Source: Planctomycetota bacterium | GTDB taxonomy: Bacteria > Planctomycetota > UBA11346 | Direction: 5' to 3' | NCBI GenBank assembly: GCA_013816645.1 | Contig: JACDEC010000240.1 | Span: 1-5,598, forward strand | DNA length: 5,598 nucleotides | Part shown: positions 5,386 through 5,598 of the stretch, one piece after another | How the letters are laid out: each line of letters begins with the position of its first letter | Position numbering within the stretch: the first letter of the stretch is position 1 | Translations under genes and position numbers: made by a program | Notes under the pieces: generated by a model | What the model was told of the DNA's origin: nothing | What the model saw: only the letters and a program-made list of their open reading frames with translations | Database searches by the model: none

Positions 5386-5598
5386 GCGCGGTCGATGGCT
5401 TCGTCGCGCTGCGCGTGGTGCGCAGCGGCGCTGGCGAACCGTCTGTGCCGGCCTTCGCGCCGCCCGCGGGTTGGCGGTTGGTCGATGAGCCCGATCACCT
5501 GGTCGCCAGTCCCGGCGAGTGCTACGCGTTCCTCGCCGGTCCGCGCGGGGCGCACGGCGCGGTCGCGATCGCTTGGCCGGGCGTGGACATCGCCGCGG
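5382..5598 (+). CDS. Unrecognised gene, 5' part only
   Basis: A GTG at 5382 overlaps the TGA of the metallophosphoesterase (GTGA, 5382-5385), and the frame stays open for 72 codons to the window edge. The product begins MSAVDGFVALRVV and continues with PAGWRLVDEPDHLVASPG, YAFLAGPRGAHGAVAIAWPG. It has ordinary protein composition with mixed hydrophobic and acidic residues, unlike the arginine-rich shadows in the other frames. No signal peptide or known motif is visible and I do not recognise the family. The tight overlap and the lack of an independent ribosome site point to coupling with the gene before it, so its function may be linked to that phosphoesterase. The in-frame context rather than the start codon is the main evidence; an alternative start further in is possible. 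Confidence 0.6.
   Translation, partial: MSAVDGFVALRVVRSGAGEPSVPAFAPPAGWRLVDEPDHLVASPGECYAFLAGPRGAHGAVAIAWPGVDIAA

Noticed and set aside
1..5598. A mobile element, CRISPR array or defence island
   Set aside because: No transposase, integrase, terminal repeats or regular direct repeats were seen, and base composition looks even across the window.

Overview
This is a very GC-rich, densely packed bacterial window with seven protein-coding genes, two of them cut by the window edges. I see no rRNA, tRNA, CRISPR array, insertion sequence or phage gene. The periplasm-targeted peroxidase, the SufE and esterase types, the NAD-dependent DNA ligase and a possible TgpA-type C-terminus at the left edge suggest a high-GC Gram-negative, perhaps a gammaproteobacterium near the Xanthomonadales. 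That placement is inference from protein style only.

Left part (1-2497): the 3' end of a rightward gene, possibly the C-terminal tail of a transglutaminase-type membrane protein, meets the leftward ligA head-on. Both stop codons sit in one shared CTAG. LigA is complete (768 residues, BRCT at the C-terminus) but divergent. It is about 100 residues longer than usual, carries extra segments in three places, and departs from the family consensus in two normally well-kept stretches, while its core catalytic motifs are intact.

Middle (2498-3790): a 100-bp divergent gap separates ligA from sufE, a single cysteine-desulfurase activator gene with no other suf genes nearby. sufE converges with a leftward tpx across 9 bp. 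This Tpx has an N-terminal signal peptide and no alternative start, so it appears to act outside the cytoplasm. A 116-bp gap separates tpx from the next rightward gene.

Right part (3791-5598): a probable rightward operon of an alpha/beta-hydrolase carboxylesterase, a calcineurin-like metallophosphoesterase (29 bp downstream, with a strong ribosome site), and an unrecognised gene whose GTG start overlaps the previous stop and which runs off the window.

The genes do not form an obvious single pathway: DNA replication/repair, Fe-S assembly, peroxide defence and two hydrolases. I do not see a clear new multi-gene system. The points most worth a second look are the divergent LigA with its inserted helix-rich segment, the exported Tpx, and the metallophosphoesterase with a changed metal motif next to an unknown gene.
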